NCBI GenBank assembly: GCA_963693315.1
Contig: OY856188.1
Location: forward strand, 270,811,114-270,875,113
Source of the DNA: Diogma glabrata
Lineage: Eukaryota > Arthropoda > Insecta > Diptera > Cylindrotomidae
Reading direction: 5' to 3'
DNA: 64,000 nucleotides
Below the pieces are notes generated by a model. That model was not told where the DNA came from and searched no databases. It worked only from the letters and a program-made list of their open reading frames with translations. Position numbers and translations under genes: made by a program. Shown piece by piece: positions 46,317-57,768 of this stretch. Positions within the stretch are counted from its first letter, which is position 1; each line of letters starts with the position of its first letter.

Positions 46317-46690
46317 TGAATTTGTTATAGTTTTTGAAATATTTTTGGAATTTTGAAAAAAGTTTGTATTTTTGATTTTGTAATAATTTTAGAAATATTT
46401 TTAGAAATTTGGAAAAAGTTTTAGTTTTTGATTTTATTATAATTTTTGAAATTTTGAAAAAAGCTTCAATTTTTGATTCTGTAATGATTTTTGCAATATT
46501 TTTAGAATTTTGGAAAACTTTGAATTTTTAAGAATTTTTGAAATATTAATGGAATTTAGAAAAAGTTTAAATATTTGATTTTATTCTAATTTTTGAAATA
46601 TTTTTTGAATTTTTAAAAAACTTTGATTTTATTTAATTTTTACAATGTTTTTGGAATTTTGAAAGAAATGTTGATTTGTGATTTTGTAAT
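46317..46690 (+). repeat. Degenerate ~63-bp minisatellite, about 6 units
   Basis: Repeats of TTTTTGATTTTGTAATAATT then TTTGAAATATTTTTGGAATT and TTGAAAAAAGTTT with many substitutions and small indels. Confidence 0.8.
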
Positions 46691-48892
46691 ATTTTCTCAG
46701 CCAGGCTGAGGGTCCATTCAGAAATTCCTGTTACGAACGTTACTATTAGTGTACTTGGAGTTTGTCTTGGTCGGCCTATTTTCCCTTGACACTCTTGGGA
46801 ATAAAATCAAACAATTGCTATACAGTAAAAATAAATACAAACAAACATAAATAGGCCAATCATTGACGGATTTCTAAATAGGCTAGCTAGGCTGTAGCTT
46901 ACGGCGGCAAATTTTCGTAGGCGGCAAATTTTTGCGCGGAAATTTTTAAAAATGTACAAATTTTTCAAAACAGAAATTTTTTGCGGTGACGAGAGCCACC
47001 CGCCACTATTAACAGAGTATCCAGATTAAATCAATCAAATTCGCAAAATTTCTTATCTCTATATACTCGAAACATAGCGGCTTCTTTTAGTCGCGCGCTC
47101 GTATTTGATAATATTTTAAAATATATTTGTAGGCAATATAAATTAGCCTATAGGCGGAAAATTTGTAAATCTGCCACTGGTACAAGTTGAAGGCACAGAA
47201 GCGAGTCGCATTGTCAAGCCAACGATGTGGAGGTACCAGCGGAAAGTAACAGTACTGGAGTGGAGTATTGTACTGTTGCAGTATAGCAGACCGAAAATAG
47301 TACTGTTGAACCGGGCGCATTATAACTCCAGTAGTAAACACCATGTTAAAAAGCAGGACAGGAATGATCCACAAATACAAGGGCTCAAGGAGGCTGTTAG
47401 TAGGTGGTACTTTAGGTTCCTGCCGTTCCAGAATAAAGGTCTCCGGAAGACTCAAATGACCGAGATGGCCCAACCGGAGCAGAAAACATGAAGAGGGACA
47501 GAGAATAGAGGAAGGCGCAGAATAATGCAGTGAACAAAACCTAGGATAGCCATCCATTAGGTGTGGGAACAATGCGATTTGAAGCCAAGCACAAGCTATG
47601 CAGGTTCAATAAAGGTGATTATGGTGGCTGTTCTTACTGAATAGTCCAGCTATGAAATTTCGCGTCCTAATTTAAGGATAGACTATCTATTTTGAATCTA
47701 TCTATTTTTGTTGGAGTATTTTAATCAACTTTGTTGTTTTAGCTTGTCAAAATAGTAATTAAAGATATTATTGCATTAATATTTAATTTATCTTTTATAT
47801 CGAATAAAATACATTTTCGATTTTTATCTGATTCCCATTTGGAATTAAAGCGTGGTAAAAGAACCCAATGTACAGTGAATTTTTTGTTTGCGCACATTAA
47901 TTTAAACTATAGAGTAAAGACGCTTCGGAAGTGCATTGTACTAGAGAGGACGATGGGTGGACCTACAAGTCCTCTCCGAGTGAGTCTTATTTGTTTTTTC
48001 CTGATTATGTTATGCGAGATGGAATAATTTTTTTGGTTATGTGGAGCTGCCGAATGCGATCTGCAATGCCGGGATCTGGTGGTAGGTGTATCGGCTGTAG
48101 GTAAGTCTTTAATTCTTGTACTCTCATTCTCCAGTGATAAGTTACCCAATTAGCGGAAAAATGGTTACACTGTTAGTCAATTAAAAAAACATTTCATCTT
48201 TAATTTATTTTTATTGAAGATACTTTGCACAAAATTTTGTTTACTGAAACAAAAGTTTCTATAATTTAACGAAACTAATAGCTCACCAAACATGGTTGAT
48301 ACAACCTGACAGCTATTAGATTAATAATAGAAAAATATAATTACCAATCTATTATTAAGAATAATAGAATTACCAATGATAAAATTTCTTTAATTTTCCG
48401 ATCTTAAGAAATTCGAATTATTGCTATTGATGATTGGCCATTGTTGAAATTTTTTAACAGCTTCTTTATATGAAATAAAAACACATTTTAAATAGAAGTA
48501 ATGGCATTTTTTTTTGGTTGGGTTATAAAAATGATTATATTCAATACCGTTTTTGAAAAATTGTAGTAACAGTATTGTCGATGTTGCTAGTGTAAAAAAC
48601 ATTGGTATTGAATGCTCTAATCTCTGTCCTGGTTGATATTCAGTTATTCATAAAAAAAATTCCTATACCAATTTTTTCATTGATTGAACAAACTTCAATC
48701 TATATAAAAAGGTCTCGTAAGAGATAATTAACAAAGGAAACGTAAATATATTAACCTTACACGTCTACACCTCTACCATAGCCTAACTTTTTTTGATTTA
48801 TTAAATATTAATTTTCCTATATGTGGGCATCCGCGTATTTTAGAAATTAAACACCCGACTACCCGGGTATTTGCAAAGTCAAGTAATTTGGA
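46691..48892. other. Spacer, nothing recognised
   Basis: A somewhat GC-richer patch at 47160-47560 has overlapping ORFs on both strands with no recognisable domain. They may be degraded retroelement sequence. Confidence 0.4.
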
Positions 48893-48904
48893 TACCCCTG
48901 GTTA

Positions 48905-50919
48905 CAGATGTAAATTTACCGGTAAAATATTTTTATGGTAATTTTACCGTAAAATTACCGGTAAGATTGGTAAAATTGGTAAAATAGGTAAAATATAAAA
49001 CTGGATAAAAAAATTAAGTTATGGTTGCATTTTTAATTAATTCAAAATGTACGACCATATCACAATCATTTCTATAGTTTATAAAAACATTAGATGCAAA
49101 TCAAATATATTTTTATGGAGTTAAATATACGAAAATCGGCTGTTGTTTATACTTAGCAGTACATCTGGAAAACGGACAACACGTTGTTTACATATCTGCA
49201 AAAATGGAACAGATTCTGGACCAACTGGCTACAACGATGACTGCTTTCTTCACTGTCATGTCGAAGTTATGCGTTTGTAAGGACAATATTATATTCGAAA
49301 ATGTTTACGTATTGGAATGAAAAATATAAAAACATTTGAACGGCACAAATTCAAAAAGAGAGTCTACAGAAAACCAAGCATATTCATTGAAACTTAATAT
49401 ATGTTCAAACTATATGCGATGCATCCCAATCTAGATAGATGCTACTTTTATCGCATGTGGTTGGAAAATGAGCCCGGTTCAACGTTTTTTCAGCATTGAT
49501 AATTGTCAACGGCAGTAAACGTGTGACGTGTCACTCCACATGTGCCACAACCGACGATGGGATAGATACATTAATTACGCGGGCAACAATCAAAATCTAA
49601 TTCGTGCATTGTTTCATTGTTTCATTCATGGGAAAAATATAAAAAGCAAATGGCATAAAAATAGTTATTTGTTTAACTAGGCAGCAAAGTAGTAGATTGA
49701 CTGCCGCGGCTGATAGTTCATAGCCGAGCGAAGCGAGGCTATGAATTCAGCCAAGGCAGTCAATCTACCTTGCTGCCGAGTTGAACATATAATTTTTTCT
49801 CCGATTAATTACAATGACATAGTATGTAATTTAATAATTATTACTTTAAAAATAAAGCAAAATTTTAAAAATGAAAAAAACATCGCAATTGTTGGAAGAT
49901 TTAGTTGTTATGGAAATGTCATAATAATTATAGTTTGACAAATTAAAAAATTTCTGCCAGATTCGTGGAAAAATATCTGTTGATTTCTATGAAGTTTAAT
50001 TATTTTGCTGCCTAGGCAGGAAAAGTGCCACTTTGCTGACTGAAATAAGTCGGCAAAATTTATATTTGCTGCCTATCGGAGAAAAAATTTTTTTCTCAAA
50101 CTCGAAACAAAAATTTACAATGAAGGGTTGATAATGTTTCGTTGCGTTGTGTGTTCTTAACCGTTTGAGAATTCTATCGATCTGCTGCTGTTGCTGCTTC
50201 GTTTAAAGTAACATTGCAACGCGAAACAAATTACTTTCAAATTATTTCCAAATATTCTAACTTACTATATAAGAATCACGATTTGTGAGAAAATGAACTA
50301 TACTTGCGGCCAACAATAAAGACATCTACGAACTTCACAAAATTATTCAATCTAACATTCAAAGCGAAGAAATAATATAGAAATCCGTCTATACCGCAAA
50401 TGCTATAGAGCCAATGAAGCATTTTGTTTTTCCAACAGAATATTTTTAATTCACTTGATTTGTCACACCACGTACTGCAATTAAAAAACAGTTCACCGCA
50501 GTGTACCGATGAAATCCATAAGATTTACTCTTTTATTCGTATCAATTGCTCACCAGTGGGTACTGCACAAAGATATACTGCTGAACCGAACTGCATATCA
50601 TCTGAAATGAAATGATTTGCTGGAATCAATAACCTCAGATGGCCTCAATCTACAGCTGTTTAAAAATGTATACAATACCTCAGATGCATTTTGGACTAAG
50701 ATCAAGGTTTTCAGAGGCATCTTGTTGTGATAAATATTCTTGTTGTTGTAATAAATATTCTATTATTCCACAAAAAAATCGAAAACTTTGATTTTTATTA
50801 AATAAAGGTTAATAAAATTTTATTGCAATTTTACCAATTTTACCAAGCCTAAGTAATATTACGTAATATTACCAATCTTACCAGTAATTTTACCATGGGT
50901 AATATTACCTTTACATCTG
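48905..50919. mobile_element. Second hAT-like element (2015 bp)
   Basis: Ends CAGATGTAAA.. / ..TTTACATCTG, with inverted subterminal GGTAAAATTAC / GTAATTTTACC and GGTAAGATTGGTAA boxes. TACCCCTG flanks both sides (48893-48900 and 50920-50927), with four extra bases GTTA between the left copy and the terminus. The interior has only short broken frames, no clear transposase. Element P is inserted at 49662-50087. Confidence 0.8.
49662..50087. mobile_element. Element P, copy 2 (inside the second hAT-like element)
   Basis: Nearly identical to 28423-28870, same orientation, minus a short GCAGCAAAGTACTTGCTTTG duplication present in copy 1. Confidence 0.88.
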
Positions 50920-51050
50920 TACCCCTGGTGCACATCTATACAAATTTGCTCTTCCGACTAAAAAGCTTAGACTTTCAGGCAGTGGGAACCATATAAATAA
51001 GTCGGATTTCGTTCAGCAAAAATCAATAGTCATAAAACGCTACCAAACGG

Positions 51051-51123
51051 CGCCCAACGTGGGTCTCGAACCCACAACCTTGAGATTAAGTGTCTCATGC
51101 TCTACCAACTGAGCCAGTCGATT
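51051..51123 (-). tRNA. tRNA-Lys(CUU)-like, probably a pseudogene
   Basis: 73-nt minus-strand cloverleaf: D arm GCTC-AGTTGGTAGA-GC, anticodon arm TGAGA-CACTTAA-TCTCA (CUU), T arm GTGGG-TTCGAGA-CCCAC, with A and B boxes (GGTTCGAGACCC-like GGGTTCGAGACCCAC) intact. A TTTT stop lies about 15 nt downstream. Odd points: the universal U33 before the anticodon is A, and the acceptor stem pairs only at five of seven positions (two are G-U), with both outermost pairs mismatched. CC follows the discriminator. Either a pseudogene or a tRNA-derived retro-sequence. Confidence 0.7.
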
Positions 51124-54100
51124 ATCCAAGCTGATGCTTAGCGCAGAAGAAATCTGGTTAATCGAAGTAGGTCTGGTGAATAAACAAGCGATAGGATGTG
51201 CTAGTTAGAGGATCGGGGGTCACTTAAAACCTGGTCACGTGGTAGATAGTGCGATGACGAGCATATGACAAAACAGTTCGTGTCAATTCTACTTAAAGAA
51301 GAAGTCGGCACATATTCAAATGTGACAAAAATAGAAGATGATATGCCAATTTCTCAAAAGTTTAACGTTTTTAACCCAAGCTTTGGTAGAACAGGGAAAA
51401 ACCTTTCGTGTTGCTAGAAGGGCAAAACGAGAGTCTGTTTGTTGATTGGAAGTAGCCTGGAGGTCAGGATGAGGGCACAGGTTAACGCCTGACTTTATAA
51501 ATTGACAATAGAGTAAATACAGCCAGCCAACTGCTGACTTTAATAATTGACGACAGGACACTTACAGTCTTACCATGCGATATGAAATACCTTAACTAGC
51601 ATTTTAATAAAATCTTTGTTCATGGACCTTGGCCGACGATTTCGGAATAGACAGATGAAAAGAGGGGCTGGTGTCATTTCGGGAGAAGTACCTTAGACAC
51701 CACAACCGTACAGGAAGGCAGCCGTAACCTTAACGACACCCAGTACTGTTTGGAAAATATGGGTGCGTTGAGAAGCTAAGAATACTGCTGCAGAGGATTG
51801 TAGTAGTATCTAAGACTTGGATATTGACGAGGTGATGTTGTTGAAAAATTAAAAGGCAGAGACCTCTCTCTACGAAAACATACAAAAGAGTCGGCGGAAG
51901 CTTGCGCATGGCTAAAGTGAATGTCCACTATTAAAAATATTAAAAAAACTCGCAAAACAGGCAATGGGTTAACGTATATTCTTAAAAAACAAGCAAAATG
52001 AGTTGTTACTGATTTGACGAGGACACATAAACTGAAAAAGGAGACCAAAGCATGAACTATGCAAAAGTTTGCGTTTAATCGAATAATGGGTCTAGGAATG
52101 ACAACATGTTTTGTAAATATTTTCGTTTTGTATATTAAAATGGCAATCTAAAAATATTATCCCAACTTTATGAAGGAATTATCTTATTTCTACTAATTTG
52201 GATGTACAAGCTTCCATTTAGCATCAAATTTTATTTTTTTTATTAAGTTTGTTAAAAAACTTGCAACTACGCAAGGGGTAGAAAGATGAGTCACGGTAGA
52301 CATTTGTAGTATTGGATGTGAATCAGTGCTACCAAGAATTTTTGAGTATAAAAAAGTGTACTGTGTAAAAGTGTTGCCAACCACGACTACAATGGGAAAC
52401 GGATGTAATAAATGACCAAACAAATCGTGTGCCATGGTTATTATATATTGTTTAACTTTGTAAGCTGGTTGATTCGGCAACGTTCCTAGATGGAGCATAA
52501 ACGCCACAAAAAAAATGAAGTTTTATTGAATAAAATTCAATACAAATTTCTACTTATACTTTACGTCTCATCATTCAGGTTTATTTTTATTAGTTACAAC
52601 TTTTATGAAAAACAATACATCCGGTTTATTTCCTTTTAGAAGTTGGTTGACTTCTAATTTAATAAGAAAAACATCGTATTTCCTTTTATTTTTTTTCCCA
52701 TTTTACAAAAGCATTTAGAGTTCAACGTTTCATTTGTTGAAATTAAATTGACACAGAATAAGATTTTGTCTTAAATTACAGTTATTTGTACGATTTCCGT
52801 CCTATACAATCATCAAACAATCTCAATCTTCCTTAGAAACTCAATTTTTTCCTTATTTTTAAATTATGTAATGAACAGATTATGAAAACTTTACTTTCGT
52901 TGAATTTTTCATTTTATTTGTACAATATCGTAATTAAAAACAAATAAATCTTTTCATTAAAGTTGAAGACAATCCTGGAAGACGAAGTTAAAGCGAACTT
53001 TTCTTATTGTTATATTATTTTATATTAATTAAATACAGAGAATTCTGTATTTAATGAGATAAGATTACGACGGCGTTGTTTGTCCATTTTATTTTTTATG
53101 TAATTAACGGATAAAAGTTTGTTGTAAAACTTTCAAAAGAAAATACTTTGATCGTTAAAATGTGATTTTCAATGAAAATTTTTTCAAAGCAATTATTTGT
53201 GAGTTTTTGATTCACAGGAGGGTTGCACAAAAAATATAGATGTAAAAATTGAAATGCAAAGTAAAGTTTTGGAAAATTACTAGAGTTAAGAGGGAGTATC
53301 TCAAAATATATTAGAAATTTACAATAAATATGGTTTTGGCGTATAATTGGAATTGAACGAAAAATTTTAAGTTGCAAGTAGTATGTACTAGAGTTCGCCG
53401 GTAGAAATGTCTATTCTAAAAACCAAAAGAAACGCGGGAGCATTTTTGACCCCGAACAACTTAAAATTGAACCAATCATTAAAATGCCTCGCGTTTACTT
53501 CTTGCTACTTGAGACTTCGTTTTGGTAGTTGGATAGCTTGCTGAGACTAGGACTTATAATGTCGCAGTTAATAAGCAGTGAAAGAAAACTACAGAGCACA
53601 AGGAAAAATTGTCTCACCTAAACAAGAAAATCAGAAGCAGCTTCAAGGGCATACTACTATGCAATTCAGAACAGTCATATTCGAGAGTAGTAGTGAACAA
53701 CGTCGCTTAAAAAAAGGCATCAGCTACACATTACTATTATTATTCTAGGCAGAAGACTAATTTAAAACCATGTTATGTGCAGAGAATTTTCGCAAGGTCA
53801 AATTATATATATACTGATATACTGTTGCATAGCTGGGCACACAAAATCCGGTTTTGAGATGGACTTGTCAAACCAGTGTACTCCGTGATAGACTACGAAT
53901 ACCATTCACTTTCCTTTAATTTTCGGCGAGACAAAGGAATGTTGTCACAGTCACCTCACAAGGTTGCGATCCAAAGGTTGAAGTTCTTTTCAGGAGTTCT
54001 GAGCAGAGTACCAACAAATTGCCTCCTTCTAACAGTTACAGATGGTAATATTTATCATGCTATTGCAAAATCCGGTGTGGTGATAAAAGTGTAATCAGGG

Positions 54101-54870
54101 ATCAGTTTTTATAGATTTTTAATTTTTTTTATTTTCGATCTACGGGTGGGTGCTATTAGCATTGGAGCTACCGTGAGATATAAAATACTACTAGCAATAA
54201 CGGTGAGATATCACTAGCCAAGGTGATGTCATATAGGGGTACTGGCGGATGAAATGTATTCTCCATATCTAGGTTTTAATCATTGAGGAAGACAGTGTGT
54301 CACATGATCGAGGAATATGCCACTAGCTGGATTATTCCCAGTGTCTAACACACTCAACCACTGCAGCGATGATGAAACATATTTTAATTTTCATGCTCAC
54401 AAGATTTATAAATGGAAACTTCATCATATACTTAAGTTGCATCCTTGGTCTGTGATTACACAATTCTAAATTGCATTTGTTTTGTTTTTTTTTGTATTAA
54501 ATTTCTAGACATTGCTGTGCGTGAATTCTTAGAATGATAATATTTCTATTTAGTTAACATTATTGATTGTTGCCAACCAGTGCGAAACTGATTTCTGACA
54601 TAAAGTCTATTTATTACCATATATTGTTGCATATATAGATAATTCGTGAGTGGAATATTAATGTCGGAAGATTTTGTGAATTTGCCATTCGATATCATTT
54701 TTCTCTTAGAATAAAATATATTTATCTTTCAGATTTATTTACATCGACCACAAGAAATAATTTTATAATTGGGGGCTTAACTGAGATGTCCGAATAAATC
54801 TCTGAAAAAAACTCTTCTTGAATTCTTAAGGAAGTGTTTAGAAGGTTGAAAGAGACTTTTATAGACGGCT
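51124..54870. other. Long spacer, one weak repeat
   Basis: Contains the 54135-54290 relative of 19268-19440. The stretch 51180-52050 is less AT-rich and may be old retroelement DNA, but no motif is legible. Overlapping ORFs (for example 52193-52507 minus) have no recognised domain. Confidence 0.4.
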
Positions 54871-54874
54871 CTTT

Positions 54875-54903
54875 TCTCGAATGACACTAGGTGTCATTCG
54901 AGA
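54875..54903. repeat. Perfect 13-bp inverted repeat at the LINE-C 5' junction
   Basis: TCTCGAATGACAC-TAG-GTGTCATTCGAGA. It sits exactly where recognisable RT sequence begins. Confidence 0.9.
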
Positions 54904-54904
54904 G

Positions 54905-55655
54905 AGAAGCTGGAAGTTGGCAAATGTCCAGCCCGTCCCCAAAGAGGGACCAAAATTCGATATCTCAAATTTTAGGCCAATAGCTTTACTATCGGTCCTA
55001 TCCAAAGTCTACGAGCATTATATTAATACACACATTTCAAAATTTCTGGAAGAAAATCATTTAATATCCGACAGCCAATACGGTTTTCGGAACAAAAGAT
55101 CAACTACCGATCTATTAAACTATGTAGCGCATTGTTGGAACAGCATACTTGATAAAGGTGGTGAAACATACGTTATCGCTTTAGACATCTCCAAGGCATT
55201 CGATCGAGTCTGGCATGCTAACTTAATCAACCAGCTCGTTGCGTACGGTTTTCATCCCAATGTTGTGAGGCTGATTCAAAATTTTCTATCCAACCGATAC
55301 ATTTCGGTCTCCTTAGACGGATTTTTTTCTGAGTCTAAACTAATAAACGTTGGTGTACCTCAAGGCTCAGTATTGCCCCAACCCTATTTTTGATTTATAT
55401 CAACGAATTGTTAAAAATCACCAGCAGCCCAATAAACAGTTTTGCAGATGATAGTACTCTACACAAGTCGTTCGAGCCCCTTCTTTCAAAAAGTAAAATG
55501 CACGAACGAATTAATCCCGATTGGAGAGACGCTGCCATAAACGTGAATAAAGACCTAAAACAAGTCGCCTATTGGGGTGATTAAAACCTGGTTAATTTCA
55601 ACTCTACCAAAACACAGCTGTTGATTGTTTCCAGATCAAAGAACGAGTTCCCCAA
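54905..55655 (+). pseudogene. LINE-C reverse transcriptase, Jockey/CR1-type
   Basis: Long, well-preserved RT: WKLANVQPVPKEGPKFDISN, FRPIALLSVLSKVYEHYINT, SQYGFRNKRSTTDLL, YVIALDISKAFDRVWH (catalytic Asp), NVGVPQGSVL, then after a one-base deletion near 55378 FLIYINELL, NSFADDSTLH (the catalytic FADD), and NLVNFNSTKTQLLIVSRSKN. Endonuclease and 3' end are missing; the 3' side ends abruptly against element H copy C. Youngest-looking LINE here, but disabled by the frameshift and a TAA at 55582-55584. Confidence 0.92.
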
Positions 55656-57160
55656 AGATTGTAGTGAAGCGCTGCTTCGTTGACTAACAACGAAGTGGCA
55701 TAGCAGGCCAAGTACCTAGCGAGGTGTTATTAATAGCCCTAATCTAGCTTCAATTCATGGAAACGAGTAAGAAATCCTGCTACTTCAGCACAAATAAACA
55801 ATATAGTACGCGAAAAACATGATAAGTACGGTAAAAGGAAAAAGAAGGTGAATGAACTAGACACTGGCGACTCCCGTATATGAAAGAACCACGATCACCC
55901 CGTCCAACCCTACATTTACTCACATATTCTCACACTCTCATACCTCATACACTCATACAATTTCACATCTCATAAACTCATATAATCTCACGCCTCATAC
56001 ACTCTCGCACCTTATACGTACATTCAAACACCCAAGTTGCAATCGAAATATAATATAAATGAAAATTGTCGGAGAGAAAAACAAATAAAGCAATACATAA
56101 ATCTATAATCCAGAAAAATTTGAGGTTCTAAGCTTTAAAATAATACTCTGCAACGTTGGATTATAATAGTTAGATAGTCGTAAATAAGAAAATTTTCATC
56201 ATCATCCATTCATTCCGCAAATTTTTGTTTGTTTGTTTTTCCTCTTTTTTTTTTTTAATTGGTCGAAAATCACAAAACGGATTCCTTTTCGTTGCTGACA
56301 ATACCAAAATTAGAATTATTGCTGACCCCAACTCGCTCTAGTATCTTCAATACTAATACACAAACAACTGAAATGTCGCCATTTGGTGGTGAATATCGAC
56401 TGCGCTAGTTACGTACGAAACTTTTCATATTCAACTTGAAAACTAACTAGATGAGGAGATTGGTATGAATGATTCCGGACCTGTGAATTTTATTATTACC
56501 TTCTTGGGTAATAATTGTTGAATGGGGAAATCGCGAATAATTTATAAAAAAATCAGTACCTTCCGAAAATATGGTTTCAAACTCAGCACCCACTACATCT
56601 ATAATAAAAATTATCATCAGTTGTAATCACATTTAAATTAAATAAAATCATGATATTAGGGACCCTTGCAAACATTAGATATTGTTTTTGTATTCCTTCA
56701 TATTTTCCCCCTATACATTATTGCTTAGAAAAGATTGAATTCCATGAAATAATGCACTGATTACAATTTAAATAATAAAAAAAAATTATATAGATATTAT
56801 AGGTTCAATCGCCCACCCATACACATCTCAGTCATATCCGCACATGTACAGCATTCACGCACATCTTCATACGTACATGCACACGCTCACATACACATAT
56901 TTAAAAAAAAAACTCACCCCATAGATAGCCCAGACCTCGTTCCCTTAATATGATTCCTTTATTTAGCCAAAATATCCCACAATTATTTAGTTTCAGCCGT
57001 TGATTAACGTGGTAGATGACACAGCACAAAATAACTTGATGGCTAACCATATAATCCAAACCTTACGACGAAAATGATGCAATGGAGATAGAGGTGACAA
57101 TAATAAAATTTTAGTTCCAGCGTACACGATAACTCTTGTACATTTGGTTTTCTTACATGC
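55655..57160 (-). mobile_element. Element H, copy C, 3' part
   Basis: Minus-strand landmarks from high to low coordinate: GTGAGT at 56917 after CTATCTATGGG, TG-rich tract (56820-56905), second TG-rich tract (55915-56035), GGTTGGACGGGGTGATCGTG, ACTATATTGTTTATTTGTGC, and the terminal hairpin 55674-55694. The 5' limit is approximate. Confidence 0.65.
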
Positions 57161-57768
57161 GGTCGCAGTACATCAAACATAAAATACTTTTATTTTGCTT
57201 TTTATTTAATATCGGTCATATTACATTATAATGTTAATAGTAATAGACAATCTATAATCGAGTTCACTAAACACATTCATATAAATCAAATTTTAATTCT
57301 AATTTAATAAATTAACCGCCACAATGACACAAATTAAGCTATTATTTGCTTACATATAACATTCTTCTCTAGCATAATTGAATTTTCCTAAATTATCAAT
57401 GACTTTCTCACCGCCGTTTATCAAGAAAAAACCGAAACTAACTAAACTGGTTTATGTATTAATTTTGTTATAGGATTGACCTTGCTCGAGTTCTTTCCGA
57501 TGGTGTAACCACATATATTTTTGGATTTATTTTTAACAATTTAGCTACGTTACACAGTTAAATTTAACCATACAAGCACGAACAACTCAGAATAGGACTC
57601 AAGAATTGTATTTTTAAGTCTCATGGACTACACAGCACATATAAATTTCTTTTGTTTTGGTTGTGACACATTTGGTATTTATATTTTCACTCACATAGAT
57701 TGTAATCCAAGAACAGAAATTGTAATCTTTATCCCGACTCAACTGGACGACCAGATTTATTCTTTTTA
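57161..57768. other. AT-rich stretch, possibly the interior of element H copy C
   Basis: Lies between the recognisable parts of copy C, but I cannot align it to copies A or B. Confidence 0.3.

Noticed and set aside
47087..47572. 161-aa minus-strand ORF and the overlapping plus ORF
   Set aside because: No recognisable domain, both strands open in a GC-richer patch, many start choices; not supportable as a gene.
51052..51075. Possible LTR-retrotransposon primer-binding site (GGCGCCCAACGTGGG)
   Set aside because: The match to tRNA-Lys continues over the whole tRNA length, so it is a tRNA-like gene rather than an 18-nt primer site; no LTR flanks it.
52193..52507. 104-aa minus-strand ORF
   Set aside because: Starts cleanly but shows no motif, no splice context and no second copy; could be chance.
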